Positions 1 through 5,584 of a DNA stretch of 5,584 bases are shown piece after piece. The notes under the pieces are model-generated. The model was not told the origin of the DNA, made no database searches, and saw only the letters and a program-made list of their open reading frames with translations. This stretch comes from Saprospiraceae bacterium (GTDB lineage Bacteria > Bacteroidota > Bacteroidia > Chitinophagales > Saprospiraceae). Position 1 is the stretch's first letter. Each line of letters starts with the position of its first letter. The stretch lies in assembly GCA_007134625.1 (NCBI GenBank), contig SLKL01000091.1, positions 1 through 5,584 of the forward strand, given 5' to 3'. A program made the position numbers and the translations under genes.

Positions 1-853
1 CGTATTGAGTTACAGTCTGGATTCCCTTAAGGTCTTGGGTACTGTAGGAGAACCCATAAACGAGGAAGCCTGGAACTGGTATTATCAATTGGTAGGAAAA
101 AGCAAGTGTCCAATAGTAGATACCTGGTGGCAAACTGAGACCGGGGGGATAATGATTAGCGGACTCGGTGCACATTCTCCAATGAGAGCGAGCCATGCCG
201 GCTACCCTTTACCCGGGATACAACCCGTGCTTTTAGATGCAGATGGCAATGAGATTACAGAAAATGAAAAAGAGGGTTACCTATGTGTTAAATTCCCGTG
301 GCCTTCAATTTTACGGACTACTTATGGCGATCACGAAAGATGTAAATTGACTTATTTTTCTCACTATAAGGGCTACTATTTTACCGGTGACGGTGCCAAA
401 AGGGATAAAAACGGTATGTACCGCATTATCGGACGGGTAGATGATGTCATCAATGTTTCAGGTCATCGTTTTGGTACGGCAGAAATTGAAAATGCCATCA
501 ACACCAATAATAAAGTAGCTGAATCCGCAGTAGTGGGCTTCCCGCATGAGATAAAAGGTCAGGCCATATATGCCTACGTGACCCTAAAAGAGCAGATAGA
601 AGACCCCGAATCACTTAGGGCTGAAATTATTCAGTCAGTAGTAGATGAAATCGGAAAAATAGCTAAACCTGAAGTGGTGCAGTTTACACCGGGTTTGCCC
701 AAGACGAGGTCCGGTAAAATCATGAGGAGGATTTTGAGAAAAATTGCTGAAGGAGATACCTCCAACCTTGGAGATACGTCAACGCTATTGGATCCGCAAG
801 TGGTAGATGTCATTAAGGACAGGGCTGAAGAAATAAGGGCTGGTAATTATTAA
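1..853 (+). CDS. acs: Acetyl-CoA synthetase (AMP-forming), C-terminal part, 5' end outside window
   Basis: This cytosolic ANL-superfamily enzyme makes acetyl-CoA from acetate, ATP and CoA through an acetyl-AMP intermediate. About 283 residues are visible (first full codon at base 2), against roughly 630-650 for the family, so over half the protein lies upstream; the TTG at base 5 is not the start. Numbering from that TTG, I see the core motif DTWWQTETGG (39-48), the YYFTGDGAKRD motif with Asp129, and GRVDDVINVSGHR (143-155) holding ribose-contacting Arg144, hinge Asp146 and Arg155. The C-terminal PKTRSGKIMRRILRKIA follows, with catalytic Lys238 (bases 716-718) equivalent to Lys609 of the Salmonella/E. 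coli enzyme, the site of regulatory acetylation in that family. The tail GDTSNLGDTSTL also matches Acs closely. The next gene starts 6 bp after the TAA, so co-transcription is likely. No acetyltransferase or deacetylase gene is visible here. Confidence 0.97.
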   Translation, partial: VLSYSLDSLKVLGTVGEPINEEAWNWYYQLVGKSKCPIVDTWWQTETGGIMISGLGAHSPMRASHAGYPLPGIQPVLLDADGNEITENEKEGYLCVKFPWPSILRTTYGDHERCKLTYFSHYKGYYFTGDGAKRDKNGMYRIIGRVDDVINVSGHRFGTAEIENAINTNNKVAESAVVGFPHEIKGQAIYAYVTLKEQIEDPESLRAEIIQSVVDEIGKIAKPEVVQFTPGLPKTRSGKIMRRILRKIAEGDTSNLGDTSTLLDPQVVDVIKDRAEEIRAGNY

Positions 854-859
854 GCAGCC

Positions 860-2740
860 ATGGCAGAAAACCTGATTCATTCAAGGGTTGCGGATTTCCT
901 TATCAAGTGGCCACCATTTGATAAAGTGAGCAATGAAGGCCTTGCCATTTTGTCAAGAGAACTGTCTATTCAATTTTTTGAATCGGGGAAAAAGGTTTTT
1001 GAATCCGGGCAGCAAGCAGGGGACTTCATCTATGTCGTCCGTCAGGGGAGCATTAGAATAATTAGTCCCAGCGGCGAACTGTTTGATGTGTGCGATGAGG
1101 GAGATATTTTCGGAGTCAGGGCGATACTAGCAGAAGATGAGTACAAGGCAGATGCGATTGCTGAGGAAAATAGTCTGCTATATTGCATCCCGACTAAGTT
1201 GTTAAAAAACATCCTAAAAACTGAAAATAATCTGGCACTGTATTTTACATCAGGATTCGCAGCCGGGGTCCCCATAAAAGGAACTCCTTTCCGTGCAGCC
1301 GGCGGTACTATTATTGCTGATCAAAACCTTAATTTTAGGCCGGATGCCTTGATCATTGACGGACGAAAAAGTGTGATTTCCTGTATGCCTGAATCCACCA
1401 TTAAAGAGGCTGCTATCTTGATGAGTTCAGCCGGTGTAGGATCAATTATTGTCTGTAATGAAAAAAAGCATCCCATTGGTATCCTTACTGACAAGGATTT
1501 AAGGACAAAAATAGGTACGGGATTCAGGTCAATTGAAGATCCCGTTAAGCTAATTGCCAGCAGTCCTGTAGTCTGTTCTTTGCCGGGTCTCACTTATTCT
1601 GAATACCTGATAAAGATGCTACAAAATGGTGTTCACCATCTTTGCATCACTTCGAGTGGTGATGATAATAGTCCGGCAGAAGGTATGCTCACAGAGCACG
1701 ACTTACTGTTAGAGCAAGGAAATAATCCGGCTGTTATTTTCCGTGAGATGAGTCAGGCTAAAGATTGGGAAACTTTAAGGGATTTACGAATTAAGGCGCA
1801 ATTTCTATTAAAGCGATATATCAATCAAAAAATCCCTGTCCAATCTGTTTGCGAGATCAGTTCACTTCTCAATGACTTACTACTCAAAAAGTTGATCCAA
1901 TTTTCAATGGAAAAAGGGGAAAACAGAGGCAAATATGCATGGCTCTCTCTGGGAAGCCAGGGCAGGAGGGAACAAGTTTTGTTTACTGATCAGGATCATG
2001 CTTTAATTGTAGAAAAAGCAGAGGATAAAGCGTTCTTCCTCGGCTTAGCTGAAAGGATTGCAGACTTACTGGAAAAAGCGGGTTTTGAAAAAGACCCGGC
2101 AGGAATCATGGCAAGCAATCCAAAATGGTGCTTAAGCTTAGAAGAATGGAAAGTGCTTTTTGATCAATGGATCAGCACGCCTGAACCTAAGGCTGTTCTG
2201 AACTCTACCATCTTTTTTGACTTCAGGGTCTCAGAAGGTGATACTGAGCTTGGTGAAAAATTAAGGTCATTTTTAAACGAGCGGTTAAAAAATGCTGATA
2301 TTTTCAAGGTTTTGATTGCAAAAGATGCGCTTAAAACCCCAGCTCCACTTTCTTTTTTCCGTAACCTGGTTTTGGAGAAAGACGGGTTTTATAAAGATCA
2401 GTTTGACCTTAAACTTAGAGCGCAGCTACCATTGGTAGATTGTGCGAGACTACTGGCTTTAGATTCGGGAATAACAGAAGTAAATACCATCAAGAGACTC
2501 AAGCAATTGGCAGAGTCTGACTCATCAAATAAAACCATTTTAGAGGAAGCTGCAGAGGCCTACAATTATTTATTGAACCTGAGGTTTGAGAATGGGTTCC
2601 TTAATTCAGACAGCGGACGATATATACAACCGGATAGCCTTACTAAATCAGACAGGCAGAAATTAAAAAGGGTATTTTCAGTAATCTCAGATTTACAACA
2701 GATAGTCAAGATCCGTTATAAGACAGGCATTGTTCCATGA
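860..2740 (+). CDS. cNMP-binding-like / CBS pair / DUF294 nucleotidyltransferase signalling protein
   Basis: This 626-residue soluble protein has the architecture of COG2905, predicted signal-transduction proteins often found beside acs. A cyclic-nucleotide-binding beta-roll spans about 20-130, two CBS domains about 170-218 and 229-285 (GILTDKDL and GMLTEHDLL mark their ends), a DUF294 nucleotidyltransferase domain about 300-440, and DUF294_C about 475-620. The nucleotidyltransferase signature GSQGRREQ (365-372) followed by TDQD (376-379) supplies the Gly-Ser turn and the metal-binding Asp377/Asp379 pair seen in GlnD-like enzymes, so activity is plausible. The cNMP phosphate-binding cassette is not canonical: FGVRAILAEDEYKADA (84-99) lacks the usual Glu and Arg, so binding of cAMP or cGMP is doubtful. 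The CBS pair is likely to bind an adenine nucleotide. The ATG at 860 follows the acs stop by 6 bp without a clear Shine-Dalgarno sequence. Substrate and target are unknown; a link to acetate metabolism is inferred from position. No transmembrane segment is apparent. Confidence 0.92.
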   Translation: MAENLIHSRVADFLIKWPPFDKVSNEGLAILSRELSIQFFESGKKVFESGQQAGDFIYVVRQGSIRIISPSGELFDVCDEGDIFGVRAILAEDEYKADAIAEENSLLYCIPTKLLKNILKTENNLALYFTSGFAAGVPIKGTPFRAAGGTIIADQNLNFRPDALIIDGRKSVISCMPESTIKEAAILMSSAGVGSIIVCNEKKHPIGILTDKDLRTKIGTGFRSIEDPVKLIASSPVVCSLPGLTYSEYLIKMLQNGVHHLCITSSGDDNSPAEGMLTEHDLLLEQGNNPAVIFREMSQAKDWETLRDLRIKAQFLLKRYINQKIPVQSVCEISSLLNDLLLKKLIQFSMEKGENRGKYAWLSLGSQGRREQVLFTDQDHALIVEKAEDKAFFLGLAERIADLLEKAGFEKDPAGIMASNPKWCLSLEEWKVLFDQWISTPEPKAVLNSTIFFDFRVSEGDTELGEKLRSFLNERLKNADIFKVLIAKDALKTPAPLSFFRNLVLEKDGFYKDQFDLKLRAQLPLVDCARLLALDSGITEVNTIKRLKQLAESDSSNKTILEEAAEAYNYLLNLRFENGFLNSDSGRYIQPDSLTKSDRQKLKRVFSVISDLQQIVKIRYKTGIVP

Positions 2741-3423
2741 TTTCAAAAATTCAACAACTATTTGGAAAAGAAAACAGCCCCGACTGGAATTGGTACTCCG
2801 CTCTGAAACCGTCTCTACCTGTAAGTAAAACTCCCATTGATAAAATTCCTTTTGTCGTGATGGATATTGAGAGCACAGGTCTTAATCCCAAAGAGGATAA
2901 AATTTTATCCATTGGTGCCATCCCCTGTTTTGGAAAGCAAATCCGCACAGATTTGGCTCTTGAAATAAAAATTCGGCAGGAGTTTTATCGATCGGAAACG
3001 ATCGCTATCCACGAGATCTTACCCTCCCGGGAAAAGGAAAATAAAATAGAAGAGAAACAAGGACTTATTCGCTTTTTAAAAATGGCAGGGAATGCTGTTT
3101 GGGTTGGACATTTCTCCGCATTTGATTTTCAGATAATAAAAGAGACGGCCTCCCGCCATGGTCTTTACTCCCTCCACAATCCGGTCTTGGATACCTCAAA
3201 ACTTTTGGTAAGGGCTGACCCAGATTATCGAAATCCGGATGAACTAAAAAAAGGGGAGTTGACCTTAAGTGCCATTTTCAAAAAGCTAAATTTACCTATT
3301 GAGGAAGAGCATACTGCTATAGGTGACGCGCTAAGTACATCCTTTCTTTTTGTCTATCTCATTTCAGAATTGAGAAAAAGGGGGATAAAGAATTGGAAGG
3401 ACCTAAGGAGGTCATGTATCTGA
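2737..3423 (+). CDS. DEDDh 3'-5' exonuclease of the DnaQ superfamily
   Basis: A 228-residue protein with an RNase T/DnaQ fold that should remove nucleotides from 3' ends with two metal ions. All five catalytic positions are visible: Asp43 and Glu45 in VMDIESTGLNP (Exo I), Asp130 in GHFSAFDFQII (Exo II), and His192 and Asp197 in EHTAIGDALSTSFLF (Exo III, the H-x4-D form that defines DEDDh). An N-terminal extension of about 36 residues (Trp18, Trp20 region) precedes the fold and is usual for the variant found next to DUF294 proteins. Its ATG overlaps the stop of the upstream gene (ATGA at 2737-2740), so translation is probably coupled. It is too short and in the wrong setting for the polymerase III epsilon subunit or PolC. 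The substrate is unknown: DNA repair intermediates, short RNA or a nucleotidylated product are all possible. The coding region contains two perfect inverted repeats, listed separately. Confidence 0.92.
   Translation: MISKIQQLFGKENSPDWNWYSALKPSLPVSKTPIDKIPFVVMDIESTGLNPKEDKILSIGAIPCFGKQIRTDLALEIKIRQEFYRSETIAIHEILPSREKENKIEEKQGLIRFLKMAGNAVWVGHFSAFDFQIIKETASRHGLYSLHNPVLDTSKLLVRADPDYRNPDELKKGELTLSAIFKKLNLPIEEEHTAIGDALSTSFLFVYLISELRKRGIKNWKDLRRSCI
2895..2910. repeat. 16-bp perfect palindrome inside the exonuclease gene
   Basis: GGATAAAATTTTATCC is identical to its own reverse complement. It lies within the exonuclease coding region, across the codons for Glu-Asp-Lys-Ile-Leu-Ser just after the Exo I motif. 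It may be a coincidence of codon choice, since this amino acid string is common in the family; a binding role is not supported by anything nearby. Confidence 0.5.
2989..3004 (+). repeat. Perfect hairpin with GAAA tetraloop inside the exonuclease gene
   Basis: CGATCG, GAAA, CGATCG forms a perfect 6-bp stem closed by a GNRA-type tetraloop. After one mismatch (T2988/C3005), two further A-T pairs are possible. It sits in the coding sequence and has no following T-run, so it is not an intrinsic terminator. Stem formation in the mRNA is a prediction from the bases alone. Confidence 0.5.
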
Positions 3424-3473
3424 TTTTAATAAATTAGGTTGGATATTCTAACTCAGATTATTATAAACCCCAA

Positions 3474-4379
3474 CTACCTACTCACCCGAAAATCAGTCGG
3501 TGTAATTCCCAATTCTCTTTTGAACACCCGATTGAAAAAATTAACATCTGTAAAACCGGACCTGAAAGCTATTTCCCTGACGGAAAAATCGGAGGCTATG
3601 AGAAGCTTTTTTGCTTTTTTCAAGCGCTCGTATTGAATGAATTCAGTCAGGGTCATTCCCGTCTCCAGTTTGAATAAACGGCTAAAGTGAGTCGGACTTA
3701 AACAAGCCATCTTACTCAACCCATTCAGGCTGAATTTTTCAGTGATATTGGTCTTTATATAATTGACTACATGAAAAAGTGGGTTGGAATCCTTTTTAGA
3801 ATTCAGGGTAGCTTCAAGTAAATGCCTTGCTTGAGTTTGCGAAAGTCGGATGAGCATCTCCTTTAAAGTGAACTTTGCTATTACATCCTTCTCGCCTGAA
3901 TTGTCAGATATCGCCAGATTGATAAAGCGATTGACAATTTTATTTAAATCCTCCCTGCCCAGCAGATGAAAAAAAGATTTATCCAGCTCCCATTTATTAC
4001 CCGACATCAAACGTGGATATTTTTCATTCATCATCTCAAAAGTCTCCTGTATAGATTCTTCAGAAATACTGAGTGCTACACATTGAGTAGGGTCCTCCAT
4101 GGTGGCTGTTGGAAAATTGATTCTCATCACCTCCTCGGGCTGAACAATTACCATTTCCCCGGGCAAATAATCAAAAAAAGAGGTGTTACCCAATGCCATA
4201 TTCTTTTTGCCTTTCAACATTGCAGTAAGTACAAAGCTATTGAAGGTCAGGTGTACGTTTTCTGCTTCCTGATGTGTTTCAAAAATATTGAGTTCACAAT
4301 TTTCAAAACCAAAGATGACCCTGTTTTCTACCAGGGTTTTTAAATCTTTTTCTGACCGCCATGGAACCGGATTCCTCAA
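3474..4379 (-). CDS. AraC-family transcriptional regulator, probable activator of the divergent aldehyde dehydrogenase gene
   Basis: A 301-residue regulator with the AraC layout. An N-terminal ligand-sensing region resembles the AraC_N type (about 15-180; the stretch GNTSFFDYLPGEMVIVQPEE at 64-83 is the characteristic PG turn of the cupin-like part). A C-terminal AraC DNA-binding domain (about 200-301) has two helix-turn-helix units: FSLNGLSKMACLSPTHFSRLFK at about 216-237, and SVREIAFRSGF followed by VNFFNRVFKRELGITPTDFR at about 266-298, the classic family signature. The only start near the N-terminus is TTG at 4377-4379; the frame stays open upstream to a stop at 4446-4448 with no ATG or GTG, and the first in-frame ATG is codon 54, inside the sensor domain. 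It is divergent from the aldehyde dehydrogenase gene across 108 bp that contain a 21-bp-period direct repeat, so it probably binds there. The inducer is unknown; an alcohol or aldehyde is a guess from the neighbour. Confidence 0.93.
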   Translation of the reverse strand: MRNPVPWRSEKDLKTLVENRVIFGFENCELNIFETHQEAENVHLTFNSFVLTAMLKGKKNMALGNTSFFDYLPGEMVIVQPEEVMRINFPTATMEDPTQCVALSISEESIQETFEMMNEKYPRLMSGNKWELDKSFFHLLGREDLNKIVNRFINLAISDNSGEKDVIAKFTLKEMLIRLSQTQARHLLEATLNSKKDSNPLFHVVNYIKTNITEKFSLNGLSKMACLSPTHFSRLFKLETGMTLTEFIQYERLKKAKKLLIASDFSVREIAFRSGFTDVNFFNRVFKRELGITPTDFRVSR

Positions 4380-4392
4380 AGTAATGATTTTT

Positions 4393-4430
4393 TCAAATGG
4401 TAAGATCGTATGATCATTTGCTAAGATAAT
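4393..4430. promoter_or_regulatory. Candidate AraC-type operator: 17-bp imperfect direct repeat with 21-bp period
   Basis: TCAAATGGTAAGATCGT (4393-4409) and TCATTTGCTAAGATAAT (4414-4430) agree at 12 of 17 positions, including a shared TAAGAT, and are offset by exactly 21 bp, two helical turns. Tandem half-sites at this spacing are the known arrangement for AraC dimers (araI1/araI2). The same span also holds an inverted CAAATG/CATTTG pair (4394-4399 and 4415-4420) and the palindrome ATGATCAT (4410-4417), so the symmetry is mixed. It lies between the divergent regulator and aldehyde dehydrogenase genes, upstream of a -7-like element, as expected for an activator site. Function is inferred. Confidence 0.5.
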
Positions 4431-4455
4431 GATATTTTTTACAAATTACATAAAA

Positions 4456-4463
4456 GATATTTG
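4456..4463 (+). promoter_or_regulatory. Possible Bacteroidota -7 element for the aldehyde dehydrogenase gene
   Basis: GATATTTG matches the Bacteroidota -7 consensus TAnnTTTG except for its first base. Transcription would begin near 4469, leaving a leader of roughly 20 bases before the ATG at 4488. A good -33 TTTG at normal distance is missing, which fits a promoter that depends on an activator bound at the repeat ending at 4430, about 40 bases upstream of the predicted start. Confidence 0.33.
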
Positions 4464-4487
4464 CAGCGTAACAAAAATGAATTAATT

Positions 4488-5584
4488 ATGACTGTTTTAA
4501 CTTTAAATCAAACACAAGCGGTTGAAAGACCTAAAATCGCAGAAAAATACGATCACTATATAGGTGGTAAATGGGTCGCTCCTTCTTCAGGAGAGTATTT
4601 TGACAATATATCGCCCATAGATGGAAAAGCTTTTTCCAAAGCTGCTCGAGGAAATGCGGACGATATTGAAAAAGCACTGGATGCGGCTCATGCTGCTTTC
4701 CCGGCATGGTCAACCACCTCAGCTGCTGAAAGGAGTAACATGCTCAATAAAATTGCTGATGTAATTGAAGAAAACCTGGAGATGCTCGCACGTGTGGAAA
4801 CCATTGACAATGGAAAGGCTATTCGCGAAACACGAGCTGCTGATTTACCACTTTGTGTCGATCACTTTAGATATTTTGCCGGTGTAATCAGAGCTGACGA
4901 AAGCGTAATATCAGAGCACGATGCCAATACGGTAAGCATTTCTCTTCAGGAACCATTAGGCGTAGTGGGTCAAATAATCCCATGGAATTTCCCATTGCTT
5001 ATGGCTACCTGGAAAATTGCCCCGGCCCTTGCCGCTGGCTGCTGTACAGTTGTCAAACCTGCTGAACAAACACCTACAAGTATTATGGTGCTGATGGAAT
5101 TGATTCAGGACATATTGCCACCCGGAGTATTGAATGTAGTGACAGGATTTGGAGTAGAAGCCGGCAAGCCATTGGCAACTTCTTCAAGAGTGGCTAAAGT
5201 AGCCTTTACCGGAGAGACTACAACCGGTAGGCTGATTATGCAATACGCTAGCCAGAACCTAATCCCCGTGACTATGGAGCTCGGAGGTAAGTCCCCCAAT
5301 GTTTTTATGAAATCCATAGCTGACGCAGATGATGCGTTCTTTGACAAATGTGTGGAAGGTGCAGTAATGTTTGCACTAAATCAGGGTGAAGTGTGTACTT
5401 GCCCAAGTAGAATTTTGGTTCACGAAGACATCTATGATCGCTTCATGGAAAGGGTAATCGATAGAACAAATGCTATTGTAATGGGTCATCCATTAGCTGA
5501 AGATACGATGATGGGTGCACAGGCCTCCAATGACCAATATGAAAAAATCCTCTCTTACCTCGACATCGGTCGTCAGGAAGGTGC
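4488..5584 (+). CDS. aldB: Aldehyde dehydrogenase, AldB-like (NAD(P)-dependent), 3' end outside window
   Basis: This cytosolic enzyme oxidises an aldehyde to the carboxylic acid; AldB relatives use acetaldehyde and other short aldehydes. 365 residues are visible of an expected 505-515, with the frame open to the window edge. Key residues are present: Asn167 in [13 protein letters not shown], cofactor-binding Lys190 and Glu193 in VVKPAEQTP, the Rossmann loop FTGETTTG (240-247), general base Glu264 in MELGGKSPN, and nucleophile Cys303 in [11 protein letters not shown] (codon 5394-5396). [20 protein letters not shown] near the N-terminus and [17 protein letters not shown] also match AldB along its length. 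The Glu after KPA suggests a preference for NAD, but cofactor use is not certain. The ATG at 4488 has an A-rich leader and no Shine-Dalgarno sequence; an ATG at 4477 runs into a stop after one codon. Regulation by the divergent AraC protein is likely. The symbol denotes subfamily resemblance, not proven substrate. Confidence 0.96.
   Translation, partial: MTVLTLNQTQAVERPKIAEKYDHYIGGKWVAPSSGEYFDNISPIDGKAFSKAARGNADDIEKALDAAHAAFPAWSTTSAAERSNMLNKIADVIEENLEMLARVETIDNGKAIRETRAADLPLCVDHFRYFAGVIRADESVISEHDANTVSISLQEPLGVVGQIIPWNFPLLMATWKIAPALAAGCCTVVKPAEQTPTSIMVLMELIQDILPPGVLNVVTGFGVEAGKPLATSSRVAKVAFTGETTTGRLIMQYASQNLIPVTMELGGKSPNVFMKSIADADDAFFDKCVEGAVMFALNQGEVCTCPSRILVHEDIYDRFMERVIDRTNAIVMGHPLAEDTMMGAQASNDQYEKILSYLDIGRQEG

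Noticed and set aside
3414..3437. AAGGAGG followed by ATG at 3414, starting a 7-codon reading frame after the exonuclease motifs
   Set aside because: The purine run lies inside the exonuclease coding sequence (Lys-Asp-Leu-Arg-Arg-Ser), the peptide is too short to judge, and nothing else supports translation; the other genes here do not use such a site.
3424..3473. Weak hairpin (GGTTGGA / TCTAACT around 3438-3453) as a terminator between the convergent genes
   Set aside because: The stem depends on G-T wobbles, is AT-rich and is not followed by a T-run on the plus strand; on the minus strand the pairing contains A-C mismatches. Termination may occur here, but the sequence does not show how.
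3439..3636. 65-codon open frame on the plus strand
   Set aside because: It lies almost wholly antisense to the C-terminal DNA-binding domain of the AraC-family gene, starts with TTG and encodes no recognisable motif.
3966..4343. 125-codon open frame on the plus strand
   Set aside because: It is antisense to the sensor domain of the AraC-family gene, whose protein sequence is clearly meaningful; the plus-strand product is rich in His, Phe and Cys without domain features.
4477..4485. ATG AAT TAA mini reading frame just before the aldehyde dehydrogenase start, as a translational regulator
   Set aside because: A one-residue frame of this kind arises readily in AT-rich leaders; it only shows that 4477 cannot be the gene start.
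4531..5347. Minus-strand open frames of 60 and 80 codons
   Set aside because: Both are antisense to the conserved aldehyde dehydrogenase coding sequence and have no family resemblance.

Overview
The window is moderately AT-rich bacterial DNA, densely packed with chromosomal genes. The likeliest source is a member of the Bacteroidota, perhaps a Cytophagales-like marine or soil bacterium. The support is indirect: gene starts lack Shine-Dalgarno sequences and have A-rich leaders, and a TAnnTTTG-like promoter element precedes the aldehyde dehydrogenase gene. Protein resemblance, recalled without any search, also fits. I see no insertion sequence, integrase, tRNA, rRNA or CRISPR array, and nothing that marks the region as horizontally acquired.

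Left part (1-3423, plus strand): three tightly packed genes that look like one operon. (1) The C-terminal part of acetyl-CoA synthetase (acs), cut by the window edge. (2) After 6 bp, a 626-residue protein with a cyclic-nucleotide-binding-like domain, a CBS pair and a DUF294 nucleotidyltransferase with its C-terminal DUF294_C domain. (3) Overlapping the previous stop codon by 4 bp (ATGA), a DEDDh 3'-5' exonuclease of the DnaQ superfamily. The co-occurrence of acs with this signalling protein and this exonuclease recurs in other bacteria, but to my knowledge the biochemical role of the last two is not established. A 50-bp convergent gap (3424-3473) closes the operon and holds no convincing terminator.

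Right part (3474-5584): a divergent pair. On the minus strand is an AraC-family activator of about 301 residues with an apparent TTG start. On the plus strand is an AldB-like aldehyde dehydrogenase (4488 to the window edge, 365 residues visible) with all catalytic residues present. The 108-bp gap between them carries an imperfect 17-bp direct repeat with an exact 21-bp period, as expected for an AraC-type operator, followed by a plausible Bacteroidota -7 element.

Together the genes suggest a two-carbon theme: an aldehyde dehydrogenase under AraC control that could oxidise acetaldehyde or related aldehydes to acetate, beside the enzyme that activates acetate to acetyl-CoA and its associated regulator-like partners. 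The metabolic link is inference. The least understood part is the cNMP/CBS/nucleotidyltransferase plus exonuclease pair attached to acs.
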